Assembly: GCA_964402115.1 (NCBI GenBank)
Contig: CAYOBW010000006.1
Location: forward strand, 7,278-71,277
From: CAYOBW01 sp964402115
Lineage (GTDB): Bacteria > Verrucomicrobiota > Kiritimatiellia > UBA8416 > CAYOBW01
Direction: 5' to 3'
DNA: 64,000 nt
A program made the translations under genes and the position numbers. Below, piece by piece: positions 1 through 10,071 of this stretch. The notes below the pieces were generated by a model. The model was not told the origin of the DNA. It did not search any database and was given only the letters and a program-made list of their open reading frames with translations. Numbering within the stretch: position 1 is the stretch's first letter; each line of letters opens with the position of its first letter.

Positions 1-1
1 C

Positions 2-3000
2 GTGAGGTTCGTCCGGGTGGACAACGTGACGGGGCAGGTGATCTTCAAACACCAGTCGCACGTCGATTTCGATACGGGTGATTTTGACGGTGGCAAGCTC
101 AAATGGGTGGGCGATGAGATCAAACTGCAGAACGTGTCGTTGATGCCAGGCCTCGTGAATCTCAAGTCCCCGACGGCCGGTTTGGCCGGGTTGTGGCACT
201 TGGACGAGGCGGAGTGGCTGCCCGGCGCCACCGTCAAGGATTCGGCCAGCGGCAACGACGGCAGCCCGCAGAACGGCACGGCTCCCAGCATGTTTGCGAA
301 AGTGGGCACGTACTGCGGGAAGTTCGACGGCGCGGATGACTACATCATTGTACCCGGCACGCAGTTGGACGGCGATTTCACCGTCAGTGCCTGGTTCAAG
401 TCGGCCAGCTCGATGCGCGCCGGCCTGGTTTGCCGCACCGACACCCGGTACACGCTGGAGCTCAACAGCGACGGCTTGGGCGGTGCGCTGGCCGGTGCGG
501 TGGCGTTCACCGTCTACAACGGTTCCACGCGCCGCGTGGCCGTCAGCAGCGTGCGCAATATGAACGACGGCAACTGGCACCACGTCGCCGCCGTGCGCAA
601 CGGGGATGCGATTTACCTTTACGTGGACGGCACGCCGTGCGCCTCGACTGCGCTGGCGACGGGGTTTGGCAGCTTGATCATGGGCGATACCTGGCTGGGG
701 GCGGCCCCCGGCACAACGGTTGGCTACCTGAACGGCTATCTGGACGAAGTCGCCCTGCACACGCGGGCGCTTTCCGATGCTGACATAGACGGCCTGATGG
801 CGGTTGGCGACAACCAGGCGACCGTCGCCACCTACCTGGGTCGCACGCTGGATGCCGGGCAGCCGGCCATCTGGGAGGCCATAGACTGGCGCGAAGGATC
901 TCCTTACGGCGACGCGCTGAACGCCTCGCAGAGCGATGTGGTGGGCCTCTGGCACATGGACGAAACAAGCGGAACGCGCGTTGACGATGCGACAGCTGGC
1001 TTGAACCACGGCACCATCAATGGCGTCGTCGGACGGACTACCGGGCGGTTCGGCCGTGGGTTGAACTTTGACGGCGGCGGCGGCTACGTGGGAGTCCCTG
1101 CCAACGTCCTCCTGGAGCCGAATACGGTGACCGTAAAAGCCTGGTTCAAACCCGCTGCCGTGAACAGTCGCACGCTTGTCGACAAGCGCAGCGGCGGCCG
1201 CGGCTACGCGCTGGCCACCGATGCGGACGGAAAACCGTATTTCTGGCTGGCCGGCACCACGTGCAAGGCTCCCGGCGGTCTGCAGCGAGGCTTCTGGTAC
1301 GACATCGTCGGCACCTACGACGGAAGCAAGGTGCGGCTCTTCGTCAACGGTTTCCCTGTCGCCACCCAGCCGTTGAGTGGCGGTAACACGAGCGGGGGGG
1401 GGCTGCGCATCGGTTTGGCCAATGACGGCACCGGCGCGGCGGCCGGCGTGATAGACGAGGTGGCTGTCTTCAATCGGGCGCTAGGCGCCGAGGATGTCAT
1501 GGATCAAGCCAAGGCCGGCTTTGCGGACCTGCGCTTCCAGGTGCGCGTGGCCAATGACACGAACACGCTGCTGCGGACACCTTTCTACGGACCGAACACG
1601 AACAGCGCCAGCTACTTCACCCTGACGAGTGAATCCATGGTCGGGCGGATTCCGCTCGGACGCTACTTCCAATACAAGGCCTACCTGTCGACCACCAGCG
1701 CTCGTACGGACCTGCGTCTGCAGGGGTTGGTGGTGAACCAGTCGCACTACCCGACGCAGTACCCGTGGGTCATGCCGGCCGCCGGCAAAGGGATGCCCTT
1801 CGTCGGGCGCGTTCTGAAGTTCAGCCATGTCATGGCGACCAACACGGACGCCTCCGTGCGGTACCAGCTCAGCGGCGACGATGGCGCGAACTGGTACTGG
1901 TGGAATGGCATGCAGTGGGCGGGGGTCCCTGTTTCCTCCAACCTCTGGCCGTACGCCAACACGTGGGATGTCGTGAACACGCACATCGGGTCAGTATACG
2001 ACGAGCTGTATCCGAAAGTGGGTGGCACGTTCCGGTTCAAGGCGTTTCTGTCCTCCCCCGGCGACCTGCAGGTGGCCATCAACGAGGTGAAGGCCGTGAA
2101 GGCCGAGGGCGCGGTGATCGTCGTGGCGCCCAACGGCAAGGAGACCGGGGACAAGGCCTGGGTCGTGGGCGTGCCCTACGATATCCGCTGGCTGACGTCC
2201 GGGCGCGTCAGCAAGAACCTGGCGATAGACCTCTACCGCAAGAGCGGCGCGGAGTTCGTCAAGCGTCTAGCCAGCGGTGTCAGCGTCGGAGCGACGAACT
2301 TCTATCGCACCGTGATCTCGGACGATGCGCGCGCGGACTACCGCATACGCCTGCGGGATCTGAACGACGTTGCCGTGGACGATTGGTCGGACGGCGATTT
2401 CCAGCTGGTGCACAATCTGCACCTCAGCGCCCCAGACGGCGGGGAGCACTGGTACCTGAACACCAACAACATCGTGCGGTGGGAGTCGCCCGGCCCCGCC
2501 GTTTCGGCCCTGGGACCCAATGTGCTCCTCTGGTTCAGCGCGGATGCGGGCGCCACCTGGGTGCAGGTGGCAAGCGTTACAACCAACATGATCGGTTACA
2601 ACGCGTTCAATTGGCAGGCGTCTTTGCAGGACGCGCGGCTCGTTTCGGAAACGGCCAAGATGGCCGTTTCGACGCCGACCACGGACCCGCTCGACCCGCT
2701 GACCTATCGCGTCGACTACTCCGACACAACCTTCACGAACGCGGGCATCGTGGTCACCTATCCCTCGACCGGCGATGGCGTGAAGATGGGCAACACGATT
2801 ACCATCCGGTGGAAAGCCGCTGGCGCGGGCACGGCGGGCGCGAACATCGACTTCTTCAATGGGCAGAGTTGGACCAATGTGGCTCAGAACGTGCTGTGCT
2901 TGCCGGGAACGAATTCGTATACGACGCAATTGACAGCCAAGAATCCGACCCAGAGTGCCAAAGTTCGCGTCACGGCGGTCAGCGATCCCCGTGTGACCGG

Positions 3001-6000
3001 CACGTCGCTGGAGTTTACGCTGGCCGATATCAACGTCGTAGCGCCGCTCGGCGGCACTGTGGCCCGCGACCGCTGGCAGATCGGCTCCGACAAGGTCATC
3101 AAATGGACCGCCGGCGGAGCGGGTGGCAAGGTGAACGTAGAGTACGCGGCGGACCCGGCGCACACGAACTGGCAACCGATCGTCATGGACTACACGAACG
3201 TCAACAGCTCCGGCACGGGTATCTACACGAACTCCGCGCCGCCTTGGCGTCTGCTGGGGCCTCCCACCTCCAACGCCGTGGTCCGCGTCAAATCCGTCAG
3301 CCAGGAGGATCTGTACGATATCACGGAACCGTTCGACATCTCCGGCGTGCAAGTGACGCAACCGAACGGCGGTGAGATCTGGGAGTTCACGGCTACGAAC
3401 ACACTGATGTGGCTGCACCAGGCCGCCGGTTCGGCGGTGGGCCTGAGCATTGCCTATGAAAACAACCCGGCAAGCAACGAATTCGAGACAATCGCCAGCC
3501 AGTACTTCATCTTCGGCGGTCGCTTCACGCTGCTGCCGAGCAATGTGCGCCGGCCCTCGAACTTCGCCTGGATCAAGATCACCGCGCTGGACCCTCCGGA
3601 CGCCGAGATCCTGCCCATGTTCGATGTGTCGGACAAGCGGTTCGCCATTCACGGCATGTCCATGGTCTACCCGACGAACCGGGCCGTGTACACCATGGGC
3701 ACCATCGTCACGGATGGCCTGCAATGGTACTCGGCGGGCGCCGATGATTCCAGTGCGGATGTCTATTACGCCCCGGACGGGGTTCGGTTTGACCCCGCGC
3801 CCCTGTCCACCGTGCTGAATTCGGACGATGGCCCCGGCGCCGGGCTCAACAAGCAGAACTTCACCGTGCCCCGGAGCCTGGTGCCATCCACCCGCGCCCG
3901 GATGAAGGTTGCAGCCGGGCCTTACCAGAGCATCTCGCCTGAGTTCACCCTGCGCGGGGTGCGCTTCACGCGACCTGCCCGCGGCGAAATGTTCGACATT
4001 GGCGCGCGCAACGTGGTTGTGCAGTGGGTCGCCGCCGGCATCTCGCCGTCCGCGTATGCATCCAACTCGCTGTCGGTTGCGGGGCAGAAGGGTCCCTTCC
4101 TGTCTGCCGGGTTGCCGTCGAATGCCTTTGTGCCTGGCTTTGCCATGTTCTGGGACATCGATAAGAATCTCGATCCGTCGACGAACGCGGTCATACGCAT
4201 GACCGTCACCACTCCCGCCGTGGATACGGATGTCGTCATGTACTCGGATCCCTTCACGCTGCGCGGGCTGAAGGTGAAGTCGCCGGCTACCGGCGACGTT
4301 TGGCCCCTGGGTACGACGCGCGACATCAAGTTCCTGGCGGCGGGCATGGGTTCCGGCGCGCGCGCCAACCTCTATTATGCCGCGGACGGGCGCACGTTCG
4401 ACCGTGTCAAGCCGATTGCCCTCAATCTGTCTGTCGGCACGGGCACGAACACTTACAGCTGGCTCATCGAGTCCAGCGCCGACTTGACCCGCTTGCCATC
4501 AACGAACGCCACCGTCATGGTCGTGTCCGGCGCTTACACGAACGTCTCGACGCGGTTCACGGTGAAGGGGATCAAAGTAACGTCCCCCAACGGCAGCGAC
4601 ATCTGGGCCGTCTCGGATGTAACCAACCGCATCCGGTGGACAAGCATAGGCACGGCTGACTCCTACACCATCGCCTTCCACAAATGGAATGACACCAACA
4701 TCGTGGAGAGCACCACGCTGGCGACGGGCGTGAGGGGGAACTTCTACGACTGGCTCATGCCGGCCAGCTCGGTGGGCAAACCCGTCAGCATCACCGTGAC
4801 GGGCAGCGGGTTCACGGGCAACTCGGAGCGGTTCGAAATCGTACCGCAGCCCTCGATCCGCATCATCAGTCCGGCCGCCGGCGATTTCTGGAAGGTGGGC
4901 GAGACGAATACGATCCGGTGGAGCAAGGGCGGCCAGATGGACAACGCATTTGTCGTGCGCTACGCCACCGATCCGTTTGCCGTGACCAACGAGTTGATTC
5001 GAGGCGCCTGCGATTTCGCCGACGGTGTCTACAGCCTGAACTGGGTCGTGCCCTTCCAGCTGGGACGGACCCGCCTGATCATCACGAACCAGACGGAAGC
5101 ACTGGTCAAGGACACGTTCGAGGGTTTTGATATCGCCGCGAAGTTCGATATCCAACCGTTTACAAAAGACATATACGCCTTGGAAACCGTTGGTGTGGAA
5201 TGGATTACCAGAGGCGATGTGCAGGCGGTCGATCTTTACTACTCGACGGACTTCGACCGCAGTCCGGCCAGCTGGGTCAAGATCAATACGGAAGGGCCCT
5301 ATTCGGAGAACGTCGGACACAACCGCCCCGCCACGCCTTATCCCTGGACGGCGGCCAATGCCAAGTCCGATTCCGTCTGGCTGCGCATTCAGGATCACGA
5401 CTACCCGACACAGCGCTTCAATGCCTCCCTCAAGGGTCCCTTCGACGATTACGGACCTTTCCAGATCCACTACTATAACGTGACCTGGTGGGTGTTCGAC
5501 GATTTCGAGCGCGCTTTGCACGGAACGTCGAACCACCTTGGACAGCTCAGCGTTACCGACAACTCCGGTTGGTCGGCTTCGGGGCTCAATTCGCCCGTCA
5601 CGCACGAGTATCCTTACGGACGGTGGAACACGGTCTGGTATCGCGAGTTCTTCAGCGACAAGGTCGTGTTCAACTGGGCGTCGGATCACAATATGACCAA
5701 CATCGTCTTCCTGGAGCGCTCGAAGGCGTCGCCCGACTACCGCGTGCTCTCGGCCTTCACGTTCGAACCTGTGACAACCAACTTCACCGTCCAGTCGTGG
5801 ATCGAGCGCGGCGGCACCATCCTGGGTACGCCGGAGACCTGCAAGGTCGAAATCTACGACAGCGCAGGCAAGAAGATCGAGTCCATGGAGTCGAACACGC
5901 CCGTGAACGGTGTGTTCTGGCAGCGGTGGGATGTCGCTGCGACGGGGCAGCGCGAAGGGAAGGTCTTCGACGAGAAGGACGTCTTCTTTGCGCGAGTCGA

Positions 6001-8566
6001 GATCCGCTTCTCCGGCGTCTGGTACTCTTCGGGTGTTACCTTCACCCTGCGCGTTTCAGCGAGCAAAGCCACCATGGCCAAGCTGGAGAGCAGCACCGAT
6101 CGGCTGCTGGAGCAACTGGGCGCGGTCGGCACGAACCTGAACGATGCCATCGTCGGCATCCGGGGGGTGCGCAGCGCCGTCGAAGGAGGGATGTCGAACC
6201 TGTCCACGCAGATTCGCTCCGTCCAGTCCGGCCTCAGCAATTCGGTTCTGCCAGCCCTCTCGGCGCTGACCAACGATGTCACGGGCGTGATCAAGCCCGC
6301 GATCACGAACATGCAGGCCAAGTTGACGAATATGGAGGAGACGGTCGAGGGCAACCTGGCGCGCATCCTGACGCGTCCGGTGACGGTTGTCAAAGACAAG
6401 CCGATCACGATCCTGTACAAGAGCCGCCGCAACTACACGGCCAGCGAGGTGCGTATCGCGGTCGAGCCCGTGGGCTACAGCGGCCAGATGACCGAAGTGG
6501 TCGGCGGCATGGGCATCTACGAGCATGAACTGCCCATGAACTGGAACGTCGGCACGTATACCATTGCCTGCACGGATCCTCGCGCCACGGACCGCCTGAT
6601 CATCGAGGTCGTGGACCAGGCGAGTCTCACCACCGTGCCGTCCATGCTGGTGGCGCTCAGCAATCGCATGGATGCGGTGTTCATGCACCTCACCAACATC
6701 ACGGCCATGGTGGATAGCGTCGGCAGTATCGAGCCCTTCATGCGTTCCGTCACCGGCGACCTTGGCCGGATCGAATACGCGGTTACCAACACCCTGGCCG
6801 GCATGCAGGGGTTGAAGGATCTGGCTGACAACATCGCGAATCTCACCAACGCCGTCAACAGCGTGCGGAGCATCACGAACGTGGCGGACATGGTCATCAG
6901 TCTCACCAACGCCCTGCGGGGTGTGGACTGGAGCGACGTGCGGGCTATCCGCGGGGACGTCGAGAAGTTGACCAACACGATCGACACCATCAATGAACTG
7001 CCGAACCTGGTCTCGCAACTCGCGCAGATCACCAACTCCATAGCGCAGCTGCGCGGGGTCACGAATATCAGCAGCCAGTTGACTGAGCTCACGAACCGGC
7101 TGTTCGGCGTGCAATGGAACGACATTACCCGGTTGCGGCAGGACGTGACCTTCGCCACGAACGCGTTGAAGGGGCTCAGCGGCCTGGATCAGATTTCGAC
7201 GAAACTGACCGCGGTCACCAACTCGCTGCGCGATCTCGATTGGGAGGACGTGCTGACCATTCAGAAAGACCTCAAGGGCATGACGAACCTGGTCACGGCC
7301 GTCAAGCAGCTGAGCGGCCTGAACGAGAACGTGTCGAACGTCGTACGTTCCATAGGCAACCTGAGCTCCCTGACGAACTTGCAGGCGAGTGTCGACCAGT
7401 TGAACGGCCTGACCAACCGGCTGTCCGGCATCGATTGGAACGACATCGGACTGCTGCGCAACGACATGATTGCCACGACCAATGCGCTCGGCAGGTTGAC
7501 GGACCTGAAGGACGTTGCCAGCCAGATCGGCAAGGTGACGAACATGATCACGCAGTTGAACTTCCTGACGAACACGCTGGCCAAGGTGGATTGGGGAGAC
7601 ATCGACCGCCTCATGGCGGACGTGACCGCGGCCACGAATGCGCTTTACGAAATGCGCGACCTCGCCTCCGTGGGAGACAAGGTGGGTGTTCTGACGAACA
7701 TCCTGCCGAAGCTCTCGGCCCTGACCAATCAGCTGGCCAATGTCAACTGGAACGACATACTGGCCATTCAGACCACCGTCAATCAGATGACGAACACGCT
7801 GAAGGGGTTGGGAGCCATGGGAGACATCGCCAAGAGTGTGGACCAACTCACCAACGTGATGCCGCAGTTGACAACCCTTTCTGAGCAGATTGGCAATGTC
7901 AATCTGGGTGGTATGGCCGGAGGCGTGTCCGTGGTGTCCAACCTGCTGAGCGGGTTCAACTGGCGCACGATGATCACCTCGACGGTGGCCAGCTCGAACA
8001 TGTGGTCCTCGCTGGAGCAGCGCTTGGGCAGCGCATCGGACAGCGACTCCACGGCGACGTTCTTCGGCCGTCTGGCCCGGGTAGACACGCAGCTCCGCGG
8101 GCTGGACGGGAACGTCAGCAGCGCCCGGCGCAAAGCCCAGACGGCCAGCACAGCTGCCAACGGGGCCAAGAACGGCATTCGGAAGGTCAGGGAGGCTGTG
8201 GACAAGGGCGACCTGGAGGGAGCGTTGAGCACGTTACGGTCCGTGCGGTCGGAACTGGACTCCGCCACAGCCCGGCTGCACGCGATTCCCGACCTTGTGC
8301 CGGCCAGGGAGTTGCGGGGTAACATCGATGAGATCATCCAGCGCATCGAGGAGATGGCCCTCCAAAGCGGCATCCAGGGCAATATCCTCACGGATCTCAA
8401 GTCAGGCATGGCTGGCGGTCCAGGGGGGAGTGTCGCAAAAGACACCGTCGAGAGCCTCAACAAGAACATGCAAGAGGTCAAGTCCACGCTCGATTTCATG
8501 CAGAAAGTCGTGGATGAGATGCAGCATGAGCCGCTTGTCGAATCCACCTTGCTGGGCGGTGAATAG
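2..8566 (+). CDS. Giant secreted/surface protein, LamG + beta-sandwich repeats + coiled coil (5' end outside window)
   Basis: The frame is open from the first bases with no signal peptide, so the true start is probably upstream; 2854 codons are visible. In order it shows two LamG/concanavalin-like domains (residues about 58-260 and 313-500, each opening with a GLWH-[LM]-DE motif), about eleven beta-sandwich repeats of roughly 100 residues (about 700-1800), a region at 1825-2020 containing a WWVFDDFE stretch, a first coiled coil, a small beta domain near 2126-2215, a long Leu-Thr-Asn-rich helical repeat region (2215-2650) and a C-terminal coiled coil. No membrane segment or sorting motif is visible at the C terminus. 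LamG domains usually bind carbohydrate or matrix, so adhesion or polysaccharide binding is inferred. A membrane protein and an F-type ATPase operon follow on the same strand. The exact substrate and function are unknown. Confidence 0.85.
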   Translation: MRFVRVDNVTGQVIFKHQSHVDFDTGDFDGGKLKWVGDEIKLQNVSLMPGLVNLKSPTAGLAGLWHLDEAEWLPGATVKDSASGNDGSPQNGTAPSMFAKVGTYCGKFDGADDYIIVPGTQLDGDFTVSAWFKSASSMRAGLVCRTDTRYTLELNSDGLGGALAGAVAFTVYNGSTRRVAVSSVRNMNDGNWHHVAAVRNGDAIYLYVDGTPCASTALATGFGSLIMGDTWLGAAPGTTVGYLNGYLDEVALHTRALSDADIDGLMAVGDNQATVATYLGRTLDAGQPAIWEAIDWREGSPYGDALNASQSDVVGLWHMDETSGTRVDDATAGLNHGTINGVVGRTTGRFGRGLNFDGGGGYVGVPANVLLEPNTVTVKAWFKPAAVNSRTLVDKRSGGRGYALATDADGKPYFWLAGTTCKAPGGLQRGFWYDIVGTYDGSKVRLFVNGFPVATQPLSGGNTSGGGLRIGLANDGTGAAAGVIDEVAVFNRALGAEDVMDQAKAGFADLRFQVRVANDTNTLLRTPFYGPNTNSASYFTLTSESMVGRIPLGRYFQYKAYLSTTSARTDLRLQGLVVNQSHYPTQYPWVMPAAGKGMPFVGRVLKFSHVMATNTDASVRYQLSGDDGANWYWWNGMQWAGVPVSSNLWPYANTWDVVNTHIGSVYDELYPKVGGTFRFKAFLSSPGDLQVAINEVKAVKAEGAVIVVAPNGKETGDKAWVVGVPYDIRWLTSGRVSKNLAIDLYRKSGAEFVKRLASGVSVGATNFYRTVISDDARADYRIRLRDLNDVAVDDWSDGDFQLVHNLHLSAPDGGEHWYLNTNNIVRWESPGPAVSALGPNVLLWFSADAGATWVQVASVTTNMIGYNAFNWQASLQDARLVSETAKMAVSTPTTDPLDPLTYRVDYSDTTFTNAGIVVTYPSTGDGVKMGNTITIRWKAAGAGTAGANIDFFNGQSWTNVAQNVLCLPGTNSYTTQLTAKNPTQSAKVRVTAVSDPRVTGTSLEFTLADINVVAPLGGTVARDRWQIGSDKVIKWTAGGAGGKVNVEYAADPAHTNWQPIVMDYTNVNSSGTGIYTNSAPPWRLLGPPTSNAVVRVKSVSQEDLYDITEPFDISGVQVTQPNGGEIWEFTATNTLMWLHQAAGSAVGLSIAYENNPASNEFETIASQYFIFGGRFTLLPSNVRRPSNFAWIKITALDPPDAEILPMFDVSDKRFAIHGMSMVYPTNRAVYTMGTIVTDGLQWYSAGADDSSADVYYAPDGVRFDPAPLSTVLNSDDGPGAGLNKQNFTVPRSLVPSTRARMKVAAGPYQSISPEFTLRGVRFTRPARGEMFDIGARNVVVQWVAAGISPSAYASNSLSVAGQKGPFLSAGLPSNAFVPGFAMFWDIDKNLDPSTNAVIRMTVTTPAVDTDVVMYSDPFTLRGLKVKSPATGDVWPLGTTRDIKFLAAGMGSGARANLYYAADGRTFDRVKPIALNLSVGTGTNTYSWLIESSADLTRLPSTNATVMVVSGAYTNVSTRFTVKGIKVTSPNGSDIWAVSDVTNRIRWTSIGTADSYTIAFHKWNDTNIVESTTLATGVRGNFYDWLMPASSVGKPVSITVTGSGFTGNSERFEIVPQPSIRIISPAAGDFWKVGETNTIRWSKGGQMDNAFVVRYATDPFAVTNELIRGACDFADGVYSLNWVVPFQLGRTRLIITNQTEALVKDTFEGFDIAAKFDIQPFTKDIYALETVGVEWITRGDVQAVDLYYSTDFDRSPASWVKINTEGPYSENVGHNRPATPYPWTAANAKSDSVWLRIQDHDYPTQRFNASLKGPFDDYGPFQIHYYNVTWWVFDDFERALHGTSNHLGQLSVTDNSGWSASGLNSPVTHEYPYGRWNTVWYREFFSDKVVFNWASDHNMTNIVFLERSKASPDYRVLSAFTFEPVTTNFTVQSWIERGGTILGTPETCKVEIYDSAGKKIESMESNTPVNGVFWQRWDVAATGQREGKVFDEKDVFFARVEIRFSGVWYSSGVTFTLRVSASKATMAKLESSTDRLLEQLGAVGTNLNDAIVGIRGVRSAVEGGMSNLSTQIRSVQSGLSNSVLPALSALTNDVTGVIKPAITNMQAKLTNMEETVEGNLARILTRPVTVVKDKPITILYKSRRNYTASEVRIAVEPVGYSGQMTEVVGGMGIYEHELPMNWNVGTYTIACTDPRATDRLIIEVVDQASLTTVPSMLVALSNRMDAVFMHLTNITAMVDSVGSIEPFMRSVTGDLGRIEYAVTNTLAGMQGLKDLADNIANLTNAVNSVRSITNVADMVISLTNALRGVDWSDVRAIRGDVEKLTNTIDTINELPNLVSQLAQITNSIAQLRGVTNISSQLTELTNRLFGVQWNDITRLRQDVTFATNALKGLSGLDQISTKLTAVTNSLRDLDWEDVLTIQKDLKGMTNLVTAVKQLSGLNENVSNVVRSIGNLSSLTNLQASVDQLNGLTNRLSGIDWNDIGLLRNDMIATTNALGRLTDLKDVASQIGKVTNMITQLNFLTNTLAKVDWGDIDRLMADVTAATNALYEMRDLASVGDKVGVLTNILPKLSALTNQLANVNWNDILAIQTTVNQMTNTLKGLGAMGDIAKSVDQLTNVMPQLTTLSEQIGNVNLGGMAGGVSVVSNLLSGFNWRTMITSTVASSNMWSSLEQRLGSASDSDSTATFFGRLARVDTQLRGLDGNVSSARRKAQTASTAANGAKNGIRKVREAVDKGDLEGALSTLRSVRSELDSATARLHAIPDLVPARELRGNIDEIIQRIEEMALQSGIQGNILTDLKSGMAGGPGGSVAKDTVESLNKNMQEVKSTLDFMQKVVDEMQHEPLVESTLLGGE
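2100..5460 (+). repeat. Eleven tandem ~100-residue beta-sandwich repeats inside the giant protein
   Basis: Each unit begins with a pattern like V.xP.GGE.W..G followed about ten residues later by I.W...G. Unit starts lie near 2110, 2417, 2747, 3029, 3347, 3656, 3959, 4265, 4568, 4853 and 5140, a spacing of about 285-330 bases. The pattern resembles the Kre9/KNH-like Ser-Thr-rich domain family found in large bacterial surface proteins. The repeats are diverged at DNA level, which argues for old duplication under selection on the fold. Confidence 0.75.
6923..7760 (+). repeat. Helical repeats with a [V/I]-x-W-x-D-[I/V] signature
   Basis: Six copies of a W-[NSEG]-D-[IV] motif occur at tryptophan codons 6929, 7115, 7241, 7436, 7592 and 7748 (residues 2310, 2372, 2414, 2479, 2531, 2583). 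Each is preceded by LTN-x-L and followed by a TN-rich amphipathic helix. Spacings are 62, 42, 65, 52 and 52 residues. It reads as an extended coiled-coil stalk with regular Trp/Asp knots. No named family was recognised. Confidence 0.7.
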
Positions 8567-8664
8567 CGGCCCTTGTCACTTGCGCAGACCTTGTGCTTGC
8601 GTCTGAGTTAGCGGTTTTTCGGTTTGCCAGACACAGGGGTTGCTGATAACGTTCGAGCATTGTC

Positions 8665-9987
8665 ATGCATAAGACGCCAGTCAGGTTTACCGTGGCGGTC
8701 AAGGGCGCCGTTTTCGTTCTTGCCTTTGGCCTGTTCGGCTCGACGCTTCGGGCTGCCGACACGATTGTGCTGCAGATTCGAGCGGGCAACCCCCAAACCA
8801 ACACGCAGCCTGTCCTGATAAAAGCCAATCTGCCGCAACGGATTACAACAAACGATATCGTCAGCCTGGGCGGGTTGGAGTTGGGGTACGACGTCAAGAG
8901 CAGTACCTATTACGTGCACAAGCAAGTGGATTTGGCGCCTAGGGAGATACAGGTCTACCGTGTCGAGATCAAGGACATCTGGGAGATTCCCGAGGCGACG
9001 CTCGCGGACATGCTGAAGCACAGTGACGCCCTCGTCGCCAAGCTGAAGGGCACGGAGTACCTGCCCTCAGCCGAGGGGTTGCGCAAGCAAATCAGCGACG
9101 TGATCTTGGGCATCCGGACGCTGCAAGGGGGTACAGCTGTACGCTCCGGCGATGAGGCGATTCAGCACGTTCGCGCGTTTGAGGCCAACCTGCGCGACTT
9201 GGACTTGGTCAGGAAGTTCGTGGGTCGCTTGGAGAACCTCGTGCTGGGAAGCGGTCAGGATGTGGACAAGCTGATTGGCGGGTACAGCACGACCGAACCG
9301 CCACGGCGGCGCGATGCCCCTCGGCCTGACGACGACCGCTACCAGACGGCGTTGGTGCGAATTACGGTACAGAACACGTCGCCGACCCTGCCGCGCAAGA
9401 TTCCCGTCAAGCGGGACCTGCCGCCCGAAATTCATCCAGAAGACGTGCTAGACCCCGGCGACCTGGAAGTAGTGTCTGACATAAAAAGCGGTCAGTGCTA
9501 TGTTTACAAGGAAAACGTTGAGATTCCTCCCGGTGCTTCGGTAACGTTCGAGGTCAAGATCCGTGACAAGTGGAACATCAACAAGCCGCGCTTCAAAGTC
9601 CTGCGCGAGGCTGGTCAGGACTTGCTCAAACTCGTGGCGGCCGAGGGCACGTACAAGGTCGTGGCGCAAACTCTGGAGGGACTGCTTAAGGAGTTGGGCG
9701 AGGTCGAGAAGACCCCCTCGCCGGAGACTCTGGATGATCGTTATGTGGCCTTCTTTCGGCAGCAATCCGAGCGCTTGGATCTCATCGAGCAGAAGCTGAA
9801 CCGGGTCGAAACCGCGCTCAGGCCGATGAAGCCAAAGAAGTACGGATTCGTGATCCAGCCGCCCAGCATGAGGACAACTTGGCTGATCATCTACGTCATT
9901 CTGATATTCCTGGCGGTTACCAGCCTGCTGTTCTTCCTGCGGTGGTACGGGCGCGCCAAGTCTGAGCGATTCGATGCGGAGCAGTAG
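8665..9987 (+). CDS. Secreted, C-terminally membrane-anchored protein with a duplicated module
   Basis: The 440-residue product has an N-terminal signal peptide (hydrophobic stretch ending near ALRAAD) and one C-terminal transmembrane helix (about residues 406-426) with a short basic tail, so most of it should face the periplasm. Residues about 34-135 and 229-330 are two copies of one module: both contain LP-x(2)-I-x(3)-D, a D-x-KS-x(3)-[YC]-YV segment, a proline-containing strand and a final V-x-IKD/IRD-x-W. It lies about 100 bases after the giant surface protein and about 85 bases before the ATPase genes, all on one strand. The family was not recognised. A role in anchoring or assembling the giant protein is only inferred from position. 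Confidence 0.8.
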   Translation: MHKTPVRFTVAVKGAVFVLAFGLFGSTLRAADTIVLQIRAGNPQTNTQPVLIKANLPQRITTNDIVSLGGLELGYDVKSSTYYVHKQVDLAPREIQVYRVEIKDIWEIPEATLADMLKHSDALVAKLKGTEYLPSAEGLRKQISDVILGIRTLQGGTAVRSGDEAIQHVRAFEANLRDLDLVRKFVGRLENLVLGSGQDVDKLIGGYSTTEPPRRRDAPRPDDDRYQTALVRITVQNTSPTLPRKIPVKRDLPPEIHPEDVLDPGDLEVVSDIKSGQCYVYKENVEIPPGASVTFEVKIRDKWNINKPRFKVLREAGQDLLKLVAAEGTYKVVAQTLEGLLKELGEVEKTPSPETLDDRYVAFFRQQSERLDLIEQKLNRVETALRPMKPKKYGFVIQPPSMRTTWLIIYVILIFLAVTSLLFFLRWYGRAKSERFDAEQ

Positions 9988-10071
9988 TCCGGCGCAGACG
10001 GGTGCATCTTAAGCAAGCAGGGACAGCACTGATGCAAATGGGTGGCAAAGCATGGCCGGGGGGAGCATTCG

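Noticed and set aside
6056..7846. Reverse open frame rich in His, Val and Arg-Gln opposite the coiled-coil repeats
   Set aside because: The apparent repetition mirrors the forward LTN-rich repeats.
10042..10071. GTG 10042 as the start of alpha1
   Set aside because: The ATG at 10072 has a strong ribosome site and starts in register with known alpha subunits.
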